The notes below the pieces were generated by a model. That model did not search any database. It saw only the letters and a list, made by a program, of their open reading frames with translations, and was not told the DNA's origin. Below are positions 9,181 through 20,559 of a stretch of DNA of 64,000 nt, in pieces. This stretch comes from Sepiola atlantica. Its lineage: Eukaryota; Mollusca; Cephalopoda; Sepiida; Sepiolidae. A program made the position numbers and the translations under genes. The DNA lies in contig OY744537.1 of NCBI GenBank assembly GCA_963556195.1, positions 18,739,274-18,803,273 on the forward strand, in the 5' to 3' direction. Within the stretch, counting starts at the first letter, position 1. Each line of letters opens with the position of its first letter.

Positions 9181-10640
9181 TAGATTCTATGCATCAACGT
9201 TTTGAAGTATTAAAATTATGATAAAATGTAAAAAAAAAAATCTTAAGCTACTATTAAAACAATGAAAATAAAACAAAAGCAATAACATAAAGTAAAATTT
9301 TTCATCATCTAGACAATACCCCTCTCCCAACACCAAAAAATAATGGATCAAAATTATAATGAAAACACTCAAAATTTAAACTCATGATGAACAATATCCT
9401 ATTCATAAGACGTTGAAGATTCCTTGACATTTTTCTTCATGGCGTTCAGAAGAGTTTCTTATGTTAGTCATTAAAACCATTGGGAAAATGTTTGTCGAAA
9501 AGAGAAGAAAAAAAAATTGCAGAAAAAAAAGAAAGATTTTGTTAAAAAAAAAAAAAAAAAATGAATGTTAAGGAAATTATTATTCAATTGTAGTTTACTA
9601 GATTTGCTTTTTTTAATTTCTATTTACACAAAAAAAAAAAATGTGCAAGCAAAAAATATATAAACTTTTCTGAACTGCTTTGGCAGGGAAAATATATGTC
9701 AGCAAAATATAAGAAAAGCATTCTTATATGTAAAAGAAAGATAAAAAAGAGTTGCTTACCTCAATTAACCTACAGAAATATAAGATAACTGCCAACCGAG
9801 AGAAGAATGGAAGAAAGGTTTTAAGTTTACTCTTTTCTCGACCAAGAGAACAAAAAATAGCCATCGGATAAAAGTTAATTTTCTCTCGTTTTGTTTTGGT
9901 GTTCGGATATTAATATTTAAAAGAGGCAGAAATGTATGTAATATATGACAAGAATGTTTAAGTTAACAAAATTTTGAAAAGAATGAAAATATATGTAGAA
10001 TTTGGTGCAAAAAATGGATAGACCCAAATAAACTCGCACAGTGCGATTTTATATTTTGTGTATTAGTGGCTTACACTATTAACACATCGACTGAAGAATT
10101 GGTAACATTCATTATCTTTAGACATGAGTTTTTAGTGTTACCGTGAAACCAAAGGTATCGATGGAAGATCAAACTAATGTATAGTCTCAATTGAAATTTT
10201 TTTAAATATACTCTTGCACAATTAATTGAGCACTTTTTCTCCTATATCACAAAATTACACTAAAATATATATATATTTTATATTATTTGTCTTCTCTATC
10301 GTTTTTTTAGCAATTTATTAATTTGCATACACCTTGAATACAATTTTCACTATTATCTACTACATCGACAGTAAATGAACTTTCAGCCTGGATAACCTTT
10401 TTCGCTTTTTTCGCTCTTGGACTACCATTCACCATTTGGATTATTCTTTAATCAACACCTTGGATGTCTTGCCTGGAGCTATTTTAGACTTGTTGACTTG
10501 GATGAATTGTATAGTTTCACTAAATAGTATGTTTTGGGCCAATACATTTGATGTTGTATATACATTTATGTATTTTTCTATATATATATCTTTATATATT
10601 TTTCAAAGTTTAATTTTTATTACCTGCAGTAATATCATTG
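9180..10640. other. AT-rich stretch without recognised genes
   Basis: A-rich tracts at 9228-9240, 9545-9560 and 9629-9641, and a short (TA)n at 10266-10276. Small ORFs such as 9187-9372 (-) and 10436-10657 (+) are low-complexity and unsupported. Confidence 0.5.
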
Positions 10641-10648
10641 CGGTAATG

Positions 10649-10694
10649 GTCCTCTGAGGAGAAGATTTTCTTTGAAAACTCATGAGTTAAGGAC
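10649..10694 (+). ncRNA. Hammerhead ribozyme, type I, intact core
   Basis: Stem I GTCCT/AGGAC; core CTGAGGA (N7 = G, allowed); stem II AAGA-TTT-TCTT; GAAA; stem III AACTC-AT-GAGTT; cleavage triplet TTA. Stem sequences differ from family E while pairing is kept, so this is a covariation-type relative. The flank GAATTGTAATAAAATTTGAT looks like a retroposon tail. Confidence 0.8.
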
Positions 10695-10773
10695 TTTAAA
10701 GAACTTTGCCTGAACTTCGAATTGTAATAAAATTTGATTCGTACCTAATTTTATTCTTTCACTTTATCTATTG

Positions 10774-10774
<1 letters not shown>

Positions 10775-10813
<39 letters not shown>
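10775..10813. repeat. (TA)n microsatellite
   Basis: About 19 TA units, downstream of the hammerhead-bearing sequence. Confidence 0.95.
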
Positions 10814-10816
<3 letters not shown>

Positions 10817-11299
10817 ATGATGAATTCTGATAATGAAAACTTTCTACATGATATATCTTGTTGAAGATATGATGACAAATAACTCGAGTGGAAGGTATTT
10901 AAAATAATAGGTTTATTTCCGGATGTATATATCTTGTACATCCAAGATATGTTAACAGAATACAGAATATGTAATAGGGCAGACCGACTAGAGAATACGT
11001 AAGACAGAATGTTAAGAGTGCATGTGTCTTAACTCGAATGTTTCGACTGCTCGCTGTAGTTGTACTTATAGTCCGACGAGTCCATCTATTTTGTGAATGA
11101 GGAAGTCAGGTTATCCCATCACAACACTACATAACATCGACATTAAAAACAAAAACAAAATAAAAAAACACATTCATTCCACTTCATAAATGCACCACAT
11201 ATTTTGAATTCTAATATCCATGTCTCGTTCGAAAAAAAGAACAAAAACATTCTTTTCACATCATTGACACACCATGTATTTTCAAATATTGATTTCTAT

Positions 11300-11370
11300 G
11301 TCTTCAAATGAGTCATCTTGAGAAAGTCTTGAAATAAAGACGAAACGTTGATGAACATATAAACAATTTA
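11300..11370 (+). repeat. SINE tail related to a decayed hammerhead
   Basis: CTTGAGAAAGTCTTGAAATA, then AAGACGAAACGTTGATGAAC, keeps a perfect stem II (GTCTT/AAGAC) and GAAA, but the CTGATGA box is CTTGAGA. A related tail is at 24700-24745 (-). Confidence 0.45.
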
Positions 11371-11386
11371 CGATTTTCCTTTATTA

Positions 11387-11390
<4 letters not shown>

Positions 11391-11433
<43 letters not shown>
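11391..11433. repeat. (TA)n microsatellite
   Basis: About 21 TA units between the SINE tail and the foldback-family fragment. Confidence 0.95.
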
Positions 11434-11437
<4 letters not shown>

Positions 11438-11446
11438 TATTTTTAT

Positions 11447-11545
11447 TTATACAGACATGTACAAAATCTGTTATCGATCAACAGCTGTTATGAACTGAGA
11501 TCTCATCAGGCAGAGTTAGAATCCGATCTTTAACTCAGATTATAT
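11447..11545 (-). repeat. Foldback repeat family F, one arm
   Basis: Carries the family core on the minus strand: GCCTGATGAGATCTCAG, CAGCTGTTGATCGATAACA and TTTTGTACATGTCTGT. Other copies: 12535-12756, 19378-19603 and 39286-39905. The arm sits next to (TA)n. Confidence 0.75.
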
Positions 11546-11549
11546 TTGA

Positions 11550-12300
11550 TAAGAAAAAATAGGAAATTTAAAAGTTGGAAAGTCACGTGGTTAGATTTGA
11601 GACCGTTGAAGATCAAATATAAAGTGAAATAAAATAAAATGAAACTGAATGAAATGAAATATAAGATAGAATGTAAAAATATAAATTATAAATTCATTGA
11701 GGATAGAGAAAATGAACGAGAGACGAAAGTGGGTGGGAGAGAGGGGGGGAATTAAAAAGAAAAGGGGGAAGGGAAGGGGAAGTAAAAAAAACACACAGCT
11801 AATGTCTGAATTTCTTGGGGTGGCTGTCGAAGATGTGTTGATCTGCTGTTGACGCTTTCCTCGGTCTGGTTTTAATTAGTGGTAAGATGTTAATACATTA
11901 GACTCTAATCTTGTTTGTTTTTTTTTTCTTCCTTTTTTTTTTGTTTATCTTAGTTTTAATTTTTTTCATTCTAAGGTTTACTTTTTTTGATTTCATCTTA
12001 TTGTTATTAATTAATTTGTTTTATTAATTTATTTAGGTCGAATATAGCACATAATTTGGAGGTGCATTAATTAAAAAATTACTAAAGTATGATAATAGCA
12101 GCCCCGTAATTAAAAATAATAATAATGATAATGATAAATATGATAGAAAAAAAATAAAAAATAAAATAATAATGATGATGATGATAATTATAATGATATC
12201 GATAATAATAAAAAAAATGTATAGTAGTAATATTGCTATTTAAAGTCATATTTAGGTGTGTGGGATAAACAAATGGAATAGCGAGAATTCGGAATAAGTT
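11550..12300. other. Low-complexity AT/purine-rich DNA
   Basis: Diverged GAAATGAAAT-type repeats at 11600-11700, G-rich patches at 11740-11790, T-rich DNA at 11910-12010 and ATAATGATGATG-type triplets at 12105-12220. The ORFs at 11591-11794 and 12082-12303 (-) are low-complexity readings. Confidence 0.6.
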
Positions 12301-12321
12301 CATTGTGATGGAGACAACAAC

Positions 12322-12330
<9 letters not shown>

Positions 12331-12388
<58 letters not shown>
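12331..12388. repeat. (TA)n microsatellite, about 58 bp
   Basis: One of the longest uninterrupted TA arrays in the window. Confidence 0.95.
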
Positions 12389-12394
<6 letters not shown>

Positions 12395-12534
12395 GATAGA
12401 GAGGTGTACAAAATAATACAATCAAAACTTATATAGTTTTATTGTTTTGGTACATCCACTTTTTTCATTTACCTCTACATTTTGTCGGATATTATATAAA
12501 CGTTTTCTTTATATATGTGTATACATATATGATC

Positions 12535-12756
12535 TGAGGTTAAGATCGGATTCTAACTCTGCCTGATGAGATCTCAGTTTATAGTTACTGTTGATCGATA
12601 ACATCGACATGCCAGTGTCGCAGATTTTGTACATGTCTGTGTAAATAAAAGTATCATATATAAAGCTCTATTTTGATATTGAGCACTTTTTATAAACCCG
12701 GTTAAAATTCTCTGGATTACCACCCTGTGGATATTTTTCACCTGGATTATTACCAT

Positions 12757-12806
<50 letters not shown>
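12535..12806 (+). repeat. Foldback repeat family F copy with 3' extension
   Basis: Family core followed by ATATTGAGCACTTTTTATAA, ACCCGGTTAAAATTCTCTGG and ATTACCACCCTGTGG, ending in (TA)n at about 12760. The copy at 39676-39905 is nearly identical throughout, so both derive from one longer master. The minus-strand 60-aa ORFs in both copies are repeat shadows. Confidence 0.8.
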
Positions 12807-12809
<3 letters not shown>

Positions 12810-13134
12810 CACATACATATATATATTTCTATTTTTATATTATATATTTCTGTGTGCAATGTGAATCAGTAATTTATCTTGTTTAACTTAATACACAAAC
12901 ATGATGACCTCTCAGTTCGTTTTTTTTTTTAACGTGACAGAAAACCTATATACACATTGATCTTTATTATGGTAATTTGATTTTTACAACAAAAGTATCA
13001 TTAATGTCTCTAGTTTGAAACTAACCACAAATATATCTGCTTTTGAATTACGTTCTCCTGTACATCCAACCATGACAAGACGTAAACAGAACTTGAGTCT
13101 GGTTTCATTGATTTGCTTAAAGACTAAGACAAGC

Positions 13135-13576
13135 ATGCCTAAAGAGAAACAACATATTAACGTTGTCGTCATTGGACACGTCCATTCTGGAAAAATCTAC
13201 CATTACTGGCCATTTGATCTACAAATGTTGCAGTATCGACAAAAGAACTATCGCCAAGTTCGAGAAGGAAATCCAAAAGATGGGTAAAGATTGCTTCAAA
13301 TATGCTTGCGGGCGAATGTGAACGTGGTGGTACCACTGATATTGCTCCTTGGAAATCTGTAACAGAAAAATATCATTTTCCTATCATTATACAGATGCTT
13401 TCAGAAATAATGATTTCATAAAATTCATGCTTACAGGAACATTCCAGGTTGACTTTGTTATTTTGGTTGTGGCTGCTAGTGTTGGTGGGTTCGAAGCTGC
13501 TTTTTTTTTTCTCTCCAAATATGACAAAACCCGACAGCATACTCTTGTTGCTTACACATTGGGTGCAAACAAATGA
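13135..13576 (+). pseudogene. Processed EF1-alpha pseudogene, 5' part
   Basis: Starts [20 protein letters not shown], closely matching the EF1-alpha N-terminus with its P-loop (usual GHVDSGKS; here D is H and the S/T after GK is lost by a frameshift). Shifted frames then give [17 protein letters not shown] and ERGGTTDIAPWK. The segment DAFRNNDFIKFMLTGTFQ follows (DAPGHRDFIKNMITGTSQ in functional proteins), and it ends with LVAYTLGANK and a stop. There are no introns across about 150 codons, several frameshifts, a small deletion, and the remainder of the gene is missing. EF1-alpha normally delivers aminoacyl-tRNA to the ribosome; this copy cannot. Confidence 0.93.
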
Positions 13577-13579
13577 TAC

Positions 13580-14715
13580 GTGTTGTTAATAATAGTTACC
13601 TCTTCAATCTGTAATACCAATTCTTTATACAATTCTGTCAATTAGTTTTGGAGCCTATAAATGACAGACAGCAAATGCTCTATTATAATATAGATTTATA
13701 TAATCATCCTGTATATTTATAAACTTCTAAAATACAAAGTACAAAATTGCCGCCATTATTAAGATAAAAAAAAATTACTGTTTCGTAATCGTCAACCATA
13801 GATTTTACTGGCGGAGTTTTAGAATCAATTCTTAACATGGGGAGAGGGGGCTTCAGTAACATTCGGAACAACGTACTTGCTTCGTCTTTCTCGATTTCGT
13901 AGCATTCGTTGTACATACGTCACGCCAGTAAAATCTAAGGTTGATGTTTCCGAAACAGAACCCAAAATAGAATTGTGTTTATGGAACTTTTACCATGAGA
14001 AAAGTAAACATCTTTTGTCTGTGTTTTATTTTTTCTAATTCTTGAAAAAGTACAGCATTCCAAGTTACAACAAGAGTTGTCTTCACCCACACGAATCTCG
14101 GCATAAATAAATTCTTATTTATTAGAAGAGGCTTGATTAGCAATCTAATATATTCATTGAAAAATCCAGCCTGCAGAGAATAGAATTCCTTGGAATCAAT
14201 TTATATTGCAATTCGTTTGTTCGATTGTCTTTTTGTTAGCTTGCAAAGAATGCAAAACAAAGAAACTTCTCGGAAGAATGATGCAAATCCCAAACAGTAT
14301 TTAAAGAAAAAGTAAAGAATCGGCTTCCACTGAAGATCTTCTTACATGAGGAATTCCATTACTTATATCTCATTAAGCTCAAATAATTCATATTTAGATT
14401 TATTTATTTCCTATCTGCATCACTAACACAGCTTAATGATAATTTCTAATTTGGTCTTTCCTTCCATTAGTTGTCAGTATACAACAAATGCATGGCTTTC
14501 TGCAAAAGCTGCTACCATTATCCTGCATACTCACTTGTATTGCCTTTCCCTGTTAATTTCTGTTCTTTGTCCACCTAAATGAGTTTCAAAATGTATATTA
14601 GACTTATTTTTAAATATGAATTATCCATATTAGTAAACATTAGATAACTAATATGGTACTCATACAAAAATTGTGGGATTATTTTTATATGTACGGCTTC
14701 CTTTGTCCAAGAACA
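13580..14715. other. No recognised feature
   Basis: AT-rich DNA downstream of the EF1-alpha pseudogene. The ORF at 13704-13916 (-) has no recognisable family. A 20-bp stretch near 13795 (CATAGATTTTACTGGCG) recurs inverted at about 13923 (GCCAGTAAAATCTAAGG), a small inverted repeat about 120 bp apart. Confidence 0.5.
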
Positions 14716-14729
14716 GAGCTTTCTTTTGG

Positions 14730-15179
14730 TTTGGTAGTTTTGTTTTACGGCATATCAACCCTTTTTGGGTTATTTAATGCCGAATCTGGTCTTGTTTTCT
14801 TCTCTTTTTTGTTTCTTTCCCCTTTTAATATCTGTTTCTATTTAACCCATAGTTGGGACCCTAACAGGTACTACCACTCCGGGTCAGGGTGGACCTGGGA
14901 GCAATGGTAATTAAGAGGAGGCTCCACATTCCCCAAAGTCCGTAAGCCGGATCTCACCATCGGATGTAGTTTAAGGTCATATCCAGGACCGGGAGTAGGG
15001 TAGGAAAAATAAAAATAAAAAAGGGGAGGGAGAAAGGGAGAGGGGCTGTTGTTTTTGTTTTTGGTTTTGTAGAACATAATTAAGTTTTACAAAAAAAAAA
15101 AAAAAAAAAAAAAAAAAACGTCAATGTAGGTGAATTTCGTCTCAGGGAGCCACAGGGCAGCCTGATCTGGTATCACCAG
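14730..15179 (+). mobile_element. TSD-flanked retroposon G, copy 1
   Basis: The 5' end is TTTGGTAGTTTTGTTTTACG followed by GCATATCAACCCTTTTTGGG. The 3' end is GGGCAGCCTGATCTGGTATC followed by ACCAG, a small terminal hairpin (CTGGT/ACCAG). A 12-bp target-site duplication, GCTTTCTTTTGG, lies at 14718-14729 and 15180-15191. The body has a 180-bp segment absent from copy 2 (GGACCCTAACAGGTACTACC and onward) and a poly(A) run at 15091-15118. No ORF, so mobilised in trans, probably by a LINE. Confidence 0.85.
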
Positions 15180-15194
15180 GCTTTCTTTTGGATC

Positions 15195-15600
15195 AAAGTA
15201 GTGCTGTATTGCTTTCTTAAAGATACAGTATCTGTGCACTCTGAAAAATGTTTATATATATTTGAACTCAACATCTCACTATTGGAGTTACTTCATTTTT
15301 TAACGCTTTTCCATGCTGCCTTCACGGAATACTTTTCTTCTCCATCTAAATCTCTGTTCATTGGACCCCTTATCAACGGACAATTACCAACTGGACAAAC
15401 CCCATATCTTTTTTACACAAATTTTTTTTCAACTCTCCATTCCTAATATTTTTTCATATGTTGAATTTTGGCTTTTCCACTGCCAACTTATCTATCTGCA
15501 TAATTCCTCTGATGATAAGATTTCGATCTTTGAAAAGCCTTGGCTTAAGGAAATAATAATAAACATAATTTTATTACATAAATGAAATAAAACTGGACAT
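15195..15600 (+). mobile_element. Hammerhead-bearing repeat family E, 3' half copy
   Basis: Shares with 37706-38143 the blocks GCCAACTTATCTATC, CCTCTGATGATAAGATTT and GAAAAGCCT..GGCTTAAGGAA. The 5' part is too diverged to delimit, so the start is approximate. Confidence 0.55.
15504..15552 (+). ncRNA. Hammerhead ribozyme, type I, intact core (family E)
   Basis: Stem I TTCCT/AGGAA; CTGATGA; stem II AAGAT-TTCG-ATCTT, capped here by a UUCG tetraloop; GAAA; stem III AAGC-CTTG-GCTT; cleavage triplet TTA. Changes relative to other copies fall in loops only. Confidence 0.82.
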
Positions 15601-15638
15601 TTGTACATGTTTATCACTCTTCTTTCATCTATCTTTAC

Positions 15639-15639
<1 letters not shown>

Positions 15640-15683
<44 letters not shown>
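15640..15683. repeat. (TA)n microsatellite
   Basis: About 22 TA units, directly adjoining the inverted repeat that follows. Confidence 0.95.
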
Positions 15684-15684
<1 letters not shown>

Positions 15685-15693
<9 letters not shown>

Positions 15694-15862
15694 GTTAGTG
15701 ATGAGAATAAAAAAATGTGTAGAATACAATATCTATTGAGTCATCAATTGTTCAAAACAAAGGAATTTATAAAGAAAATTATTTTATTATTCCTTAAATC
15801 ATGAATGATTTAATGGATATTGTATTCTACACAATTTTTATTCTCATCACTAACTTATTTAT
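15685..15862. repeat. Inverted repeat, about 55-bp arms
   Basis: The left arm (AAATAAGTTAGTGATGAGAA, then GTGTAGAATACAATATCTAT) pairs with the right arm ending ATTCTCATCACTAACTTATTT at 15838-15860. Arms are near-identical; the spacer is about 65 bp. It could be a foldback MITE. One side is bordered by (TA)n. Confidence 0.85.
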
Positions 15863-16254
15863 ATTATTGCTCTATCTCCTCGTATATCAAGCTTAAACTC
15901 TTCTTGATAGGTTATATTTTAAAGATATATTCTATATCTTTATTTTCCTTCTTCGCTATATATATATATAGTATAGGTCAAAAACTATAACTTTATACTT
16001 TGCATTGCACACTTTTGAAAAAATATTGGTTCTAAGTTCATTTTATGAATATATTTAAACTTAATTGAATATATATATATATATATATAAAAAGAAAAGT
16101 TTAGTTCAATAACTTTAGTTATATATCAAAGAGATTATATGACACCGATTTTTTATTAAAAAAATAAAATGTTACAAATCTTTAAGATACAAATAAATAC
16201 TACAGGTTAAATTGAGCTCAATGGGTTACACTTAAAATCAAACAGAGCTCATAT

Positions 16255-16514
16255 ATTATAGTTCAGTAGAATATAAAATTTATCACATAATTAATATTTT
16301 TTAATGATCATGTTCCGAAAAATTCAACAGCAATAATATTTGTCCTTGCATACATATTTTTCCGAAATTCAAATTTATTATCACTTGAAATAGAAGTGAT
16401 AATAAATTGACATTTCGGAAACATATGTATGCAAGAACAAATATTGTTGTTGAATTTTTCAGAGCTTGATCATTAAAAAATATTAATTATATCATAAATC
16501 TTGTATTTTACAGC

Positions 16515-16522
<8 letters not shown>
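16255..16522. repeat. Long near-perfect hairpin repeat, about 130-bp arms
   Basis: Arms meet at 16381-16399 (TCACTT-GAAATAG-AAGTGA). Both arms carry GCATACATAT/ATATGTATGC, AAATATT, GTTGAATTTTTC and AATATTAATTAT blocks, ending near (TA)n at 16517. A single related arm is at 44497-44570. There are only scattered mismatches, so a relatively young or gene-converted foldback element. Confidence 0.88.

Positions 16523-16573
<51 letters not shown>
16517..16573. repeat. (TA)n microsatellite, about 57 bp
   Basis: Adjoins the hairpin repeat on its right. Confidence 0.95.
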
Positions 16574-16575
<2 letters not shown>

Positions 16576-16945
16576 TCCACTCTATAATAAAGATCAATGT
16601 GTATTTATTTGTATATTTTTTTATGAATAAATATAATATATCGGTCCTATCACACAAAGTTTAGCGAGTAAAAAATGTGCCTTTTTCTTGCCTCCAGACC
16701 AAACCATTTCAAGTGTGAGGGGAAAAGAGAAAGCAAAGTAGCAAGTCAGACAACCCTCACTGTCTGAAATGAATTTTGAACGAAATCCTTCAGTCTAAAT
16801 AAAAGGTCAACAGTAGGTGTTTCCTTTTCTTTAGGTCATCAGAAATGATAATTTATATATGAAAAATTAAATTATTGACATAATTCTGATTTTATACGAA
16901 TATTACTGCAAACACTGACGGAGCACATATTTATTTTGGGGGAAG
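16574..16945 (+). repeat. Dispersed repeat D, copy 1
   Basis: Blocks ATCACACAAAGTTTAGCGAG, CCATTTCAAGTGT, GAGAAAGCAAA, CTGTCTGAAATGAATT and ACTGCAAACACTGACGGAGC recur in order at 19645-19945 and 34345-34640. AT-rich, no ORF, class unknown. Confidence 0.75.
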
Positions 16946-17339
16946 TGTACACTAGTATATAAATAATAAATTATACTTAGTTTAACACTTTACTGCAGTT
17001 TCACGGCCGGTCCAATCATCATAAGTGTAATAATTATATTCAAATGTACTTAAATATTTGAATAAAATAAATATATATGGGAACATAAAAATAAAATTAT
17101 CAGCGCTAATATCAATTTGGTAATCTAAAAATTAGCTCCTTCTTGCAATATAAGTAATAGAAACTGTAAATTATATTCAGAGAAAAAATACCAAACTACA
17201 AAATTCAAAAGAAGCAAATTAAATTAAGTAAAAAAAAAAACATGAATTTATAGCTAAATGTAGACATATGAATAAATATTTGCTTTGTTATTGGAGTCCT
17301 GATCAAATTAAAATAAATTATAATATAAATAAATCAATA

Positions 17340-17600
17340 ATATCTCTATTTATATAAAGTTAGGTATGTGTATATGTTCATATATTTTTATGCATAGGAT
17401 TCACCCCTAAACTAATTAACCAATCATTATGAATTTTGGAATACACACAAGGTGTCGTAATGTGGGTTATATTTAATTTTATTTAGTTAGGAGTAAAAAG
17501 AGGCGGAAGCCTATTGTGAAAATTCAGATACCTCTGATTTTTGTGTCAGATCATTTGAAAATAAGGATATTTCCCATTACATACAAAAATAAATCACATA
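17340..17600 (-). repeat. Dispersed repeat A, short copy
   Basis: Same orientation as 5150-5775. Shared blocks: ATTTATATAAAGTTAGGTAT, CACCCCTAAACTAATTAACC, CATTATGAATTTTGGAA and ACCTCTGATTTTTGTG. The copy is truncated after about 260 bp. Confidence 0.75.
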
Positions 17601-18160
17601 TCTAGACTATTTTCATGAGGAGACTTCATATACATTTGAAAAACAATTACGATTCTCGTTTTAACTCAGTTTTGAAAAAAAAAAATTTTTTCAAATGTTT
17701 AAGAATGTTTGAATATAATTTATTATCATTTACTATTGATATAGCAATATTTAGATGCGGATGTGTAAAAATAAGGGCTGAATCGGAAATCTCCACATAA
17801 GGTTAAAATTAAGTAGAAATTGGAATTTTTCATTAGAATTCGAGTTAGAGCTACATGTACAGAAAATTGTGTCAAAAACAGGAGGCTGCCAGTGAGACAT
17901 GATGAATAAGCTGATCGCATCTTTCTCTTTTTACTGAATCGCGTGAGAGAGAGAGAGACCAGTCGGGTTTTTGGATATCTATTCCATCCTCTACTGGAGG
18001 ATAGATTGGCAGTATTATGTGTGTATAGCACAAAGAAAAAACTTAAATAAAACTTCCAAAAAATTTTTAAACCCCAAATGATTTTGTGCTGTTCTGTATT
18101 AAAAAACGTTTATGACACCTGTTATTAAAAAAGATGTCTACAAGAGGAGATGAAATGAAT
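17600..18160. other. No recognised feature
   Basis: ORFs at 17615-17800 (+) and 17726-18031 (-) overlap on opposite strands and resemble no family I know. A short GA repeat lies at 17946-17958. Confidence 0.45.
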
Positions 18161-18164
18161 TGCT

Positions 18165-18495
18165 GCTGCGTGTTGTCAAAGTGTAGTATCTGTTCCGATG
18201 GATACTACACCCCATAGACTGGTATTGTCTTGGCCTTCGGGGCTTGACTTACGCCGGTCAATGGGTCTGTCCTGTGCAGTTCTAGGAGGTCCACCCTCCC
18301 AGGCTTTGTCTCCCCTCAATGGGGAGGAGTAAGTTTATTGCTTACTGCCTGAGGCGCCCCTACCGGGGAATGCCGACGGGGCTGCCCAGGCAATTTTTAA
18401 ACCCCACTTTCCCGACCCGAGCTTGGGTCACATCTTACTTGTGGGAGTAAGATAAAAACTGGCCTTGTGCCTAACTCCTGGAGAGGAGTAAATCA
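18165..18495 (+). mobile_element. U2-headed SINE, family 1, copy 2
   Basis: Head AAAGTGTAGTATCTGTTCCG, then the body GACTGGTATTGTCTTGGCCT through TGCCTAACTCCTGGAGAGGA. Relative to the copy at 328-700 it lacks about 30 bp between TTTTTAA and CCCCACTTTCC, and the first part of the U2 head. No A-tail and no obvious target duplication. Confidence 0.85.
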
Positions 18496-18499
18496 ATAC

Positions 18500-19268
18500 A
18501 CAATTATATTCCAGTTGACTGCATGAGAAGATGTCATCTGAATAATCTGCTGGGATCGAAGAATCGGTCCTCGTGGTGCTACAATGGCTCTATCTATCTC
18601 GCACGATATCAAGGCGTTTGTTTTTTCTAAGATCTGCTGTCTTAATTTCTGGTCTGAGATTATTGTTTTTTGTTTTTATCTTTTTAATTTATTTAAAAAA
18701 ATTATTTTTATTATCATCATGAAATTGATATCAATCAATATTTAATCCAATAGTGTTCAATAGCATTTTTGTAGAGTTATATAATAAAATAAATATTAAA
18801 AAAAAGAAACGGAAATTGATGGCTACACAAATGTAATCATGTTTTGATCACAAATCTCACCGGCAACAAATTGTATTTGTGTCGCTTTTCAATTCCTAAT
18901 TTAAAAAATTTTTTTTTTTAATTTTGAAATGCTTTTATTTTTTTGATTATTGATTTAAAAATAAAAAATTTATTTGTGTATGCTTGCATAGCCATCTCCG
19001 TACAATCCAATTCACAAAACAAAATGCACAAACATTATTTTGTTTTATTCAGTAACTTTTGAAAGAGGTCAGTTCAAATATTCCGGAAGGTTACTTACCG
19101 ACCATGACAAAACATACCCCGAAGAAGACCAAAATACTGTGAATATAATAATAACCAAGTTGAGGACAACAGTCCAAAACATAAAATGTTGATACATATT
19201 TTCATACATATACACGCACACATAAATACACATTAGTGTTTATTACAGAGTGGAGGATGACCTCCCTT

Positions 19269-19309
<41 letters not shown>

Positions 19310-19375
19310 AATCCAAGTAAGGTAAACATCAACAGGATAAAAATCCTAAGAATATCAAATAGAGCTTTTATATAT
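18500..19375. other. AT-rich stretch, nothing assigned
   Basis: T-rich and A-rich patches around 18660-18980. The block TTTATTACAGAGTGGAGGAT at 19239-19258 is the reverse complement of the ATCCTCCACTCTATAATAAA seen at 16573, a fragment of repeat D. (TA)n at 19278-19303. Confidence 0.5.
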
Positions 19376-19377
19376 AT

Positions 19378-19603
19378 ATGATTATTTTCATTTATACATA
19401 CATGTAAATAATCTGTGACACTGGCATGTCGATGTTATCAATCAACAGCTGTTAAAAGCTGAGAAACTTTCCAAATATGACCTAAAGGAAGGATCCGGTT
19501 TTCATTCTACCTGATGAGATCTCAGCTTTTAACAGCTGTTGATCGATAACATCGACATGCCAATGTTGCAGATTATGTACATGTATATATAAATAAATAA
19601 AAA
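19378..19603. repeat. Foldback repeat family F, complete hairpin copy
   Basis: Two arms of about 85 bp in opposite orientation (GGCATGTCGATGTTATCAAT... and ...GATAACATCGACATGCC) are separated by about 55 bp containing TTCATTCTACCTGATGAGAT. This copy shows the full palindromic layout: tail, arm, spacer, arm, tail. Both ends are A/T-rich and the right end continues into (TA)n at about 19614. Confidence 0.85.
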
Positions 19604-19608
19604 ATAAA

Positions 19609-19642
<34 letters not shown>

Positions 19643-19644
19643 GT

Positions 19645-19945
19645 TTGTCACACAAAATTTAGCAAGTAAAAACTACTGGACGAAACCATTTCAAGTGTTT
19701 AGGGAAATGGAAGAAGCAAATAGCAAATCCTAACCGCCCCCTCCCGGTCCTTCACTCTATTTCCATGATGAGACATTTTCTTTCTATAGCGATTGATACG
19801 TTTTTTCTTTCTTTTTTAAACTTACAAGTTTGAAACGTTTCCTTCCTTCTTTTTTTTTTAACATTACCGACTGAGACGTTATCTTATATGAATATAAACA
19901 CTAGCGAAGCGTCATTTTTCCTCCTAATTGGGGGTTATACACTCG
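19645..19945 (+). repeat. Dispersed repeat D, copy 2
   Basis: Matches the 34345-34640 copy over GACGAAACCATTTCAAGTGT, GAGACGTTATNTTATATGAA and CACTRGCRAAGC blocks. It contains a C-rich deviation at 19730-19745. Confidence 0.75.
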
Positions 19946-20559
19946 CTTGATAATAACTTAATAGTTACCTCCCTGCACGACAGACTAACATACACTATTC
20001 CGTAATCTATATCTTTTGTAAATCAGAAACTGCTATTAGGAAAGGTTATGGCGGATATGATAGGAGCGGGGAAACATGCTCTTCCAATTCTATCCATTTT
20101 GATATTTGAACTGTTTCCATTCAACATAGAAGAGCCAGTGACCATACAAATGGAAAATGCAATTAATATGAAATATAGTTTTAGTTTTGTTTGTTTAAGA
20201 TTTTCTCTAAATAGATTCCTCCTTTAACTTACAACAGACTTTTTTCTTTTTTTTTTGGTACGAAGAGCAAGCAAAGAAAATCAATAATGAAATTAAGAAT
20301 CGGAAATCAGATTAAGCATTGATGAAAACAGGAGAACTTTTTGAATATACTAACTCTGTATCCTATAGCACCCCACACCCTTCTGTATCCTATCTGCTGA
20401 TCTAAACGATCATATGTAGCTGCTTAAGTCAGTCAATTTTACAAGGCTGAGAGGTTAAGCATTCAAAAATGTGCTCCATTTAGTTTCTCTGAAGTTTTTT
20501 TCTTAACAAAAACAAACATTAGACAATGCTTGAGAAATAAACTAAATATTAATTTAGAT

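Noticed and set aside
12560..12600. CTGATGAGATCTCAG of foldback family F as a hammerhead
   Set aside because: The CTGATGA box is present, but there is no GAAA or cleavage triplet at the right place in any copy (also checked at 19509 and 39707).
16820..16860. Minus-strand CTGATGACC ... GGAAAC as a hammerhead
   Set aside because: Stem II would be only two or three pairs, and stem III and stem I do not form.
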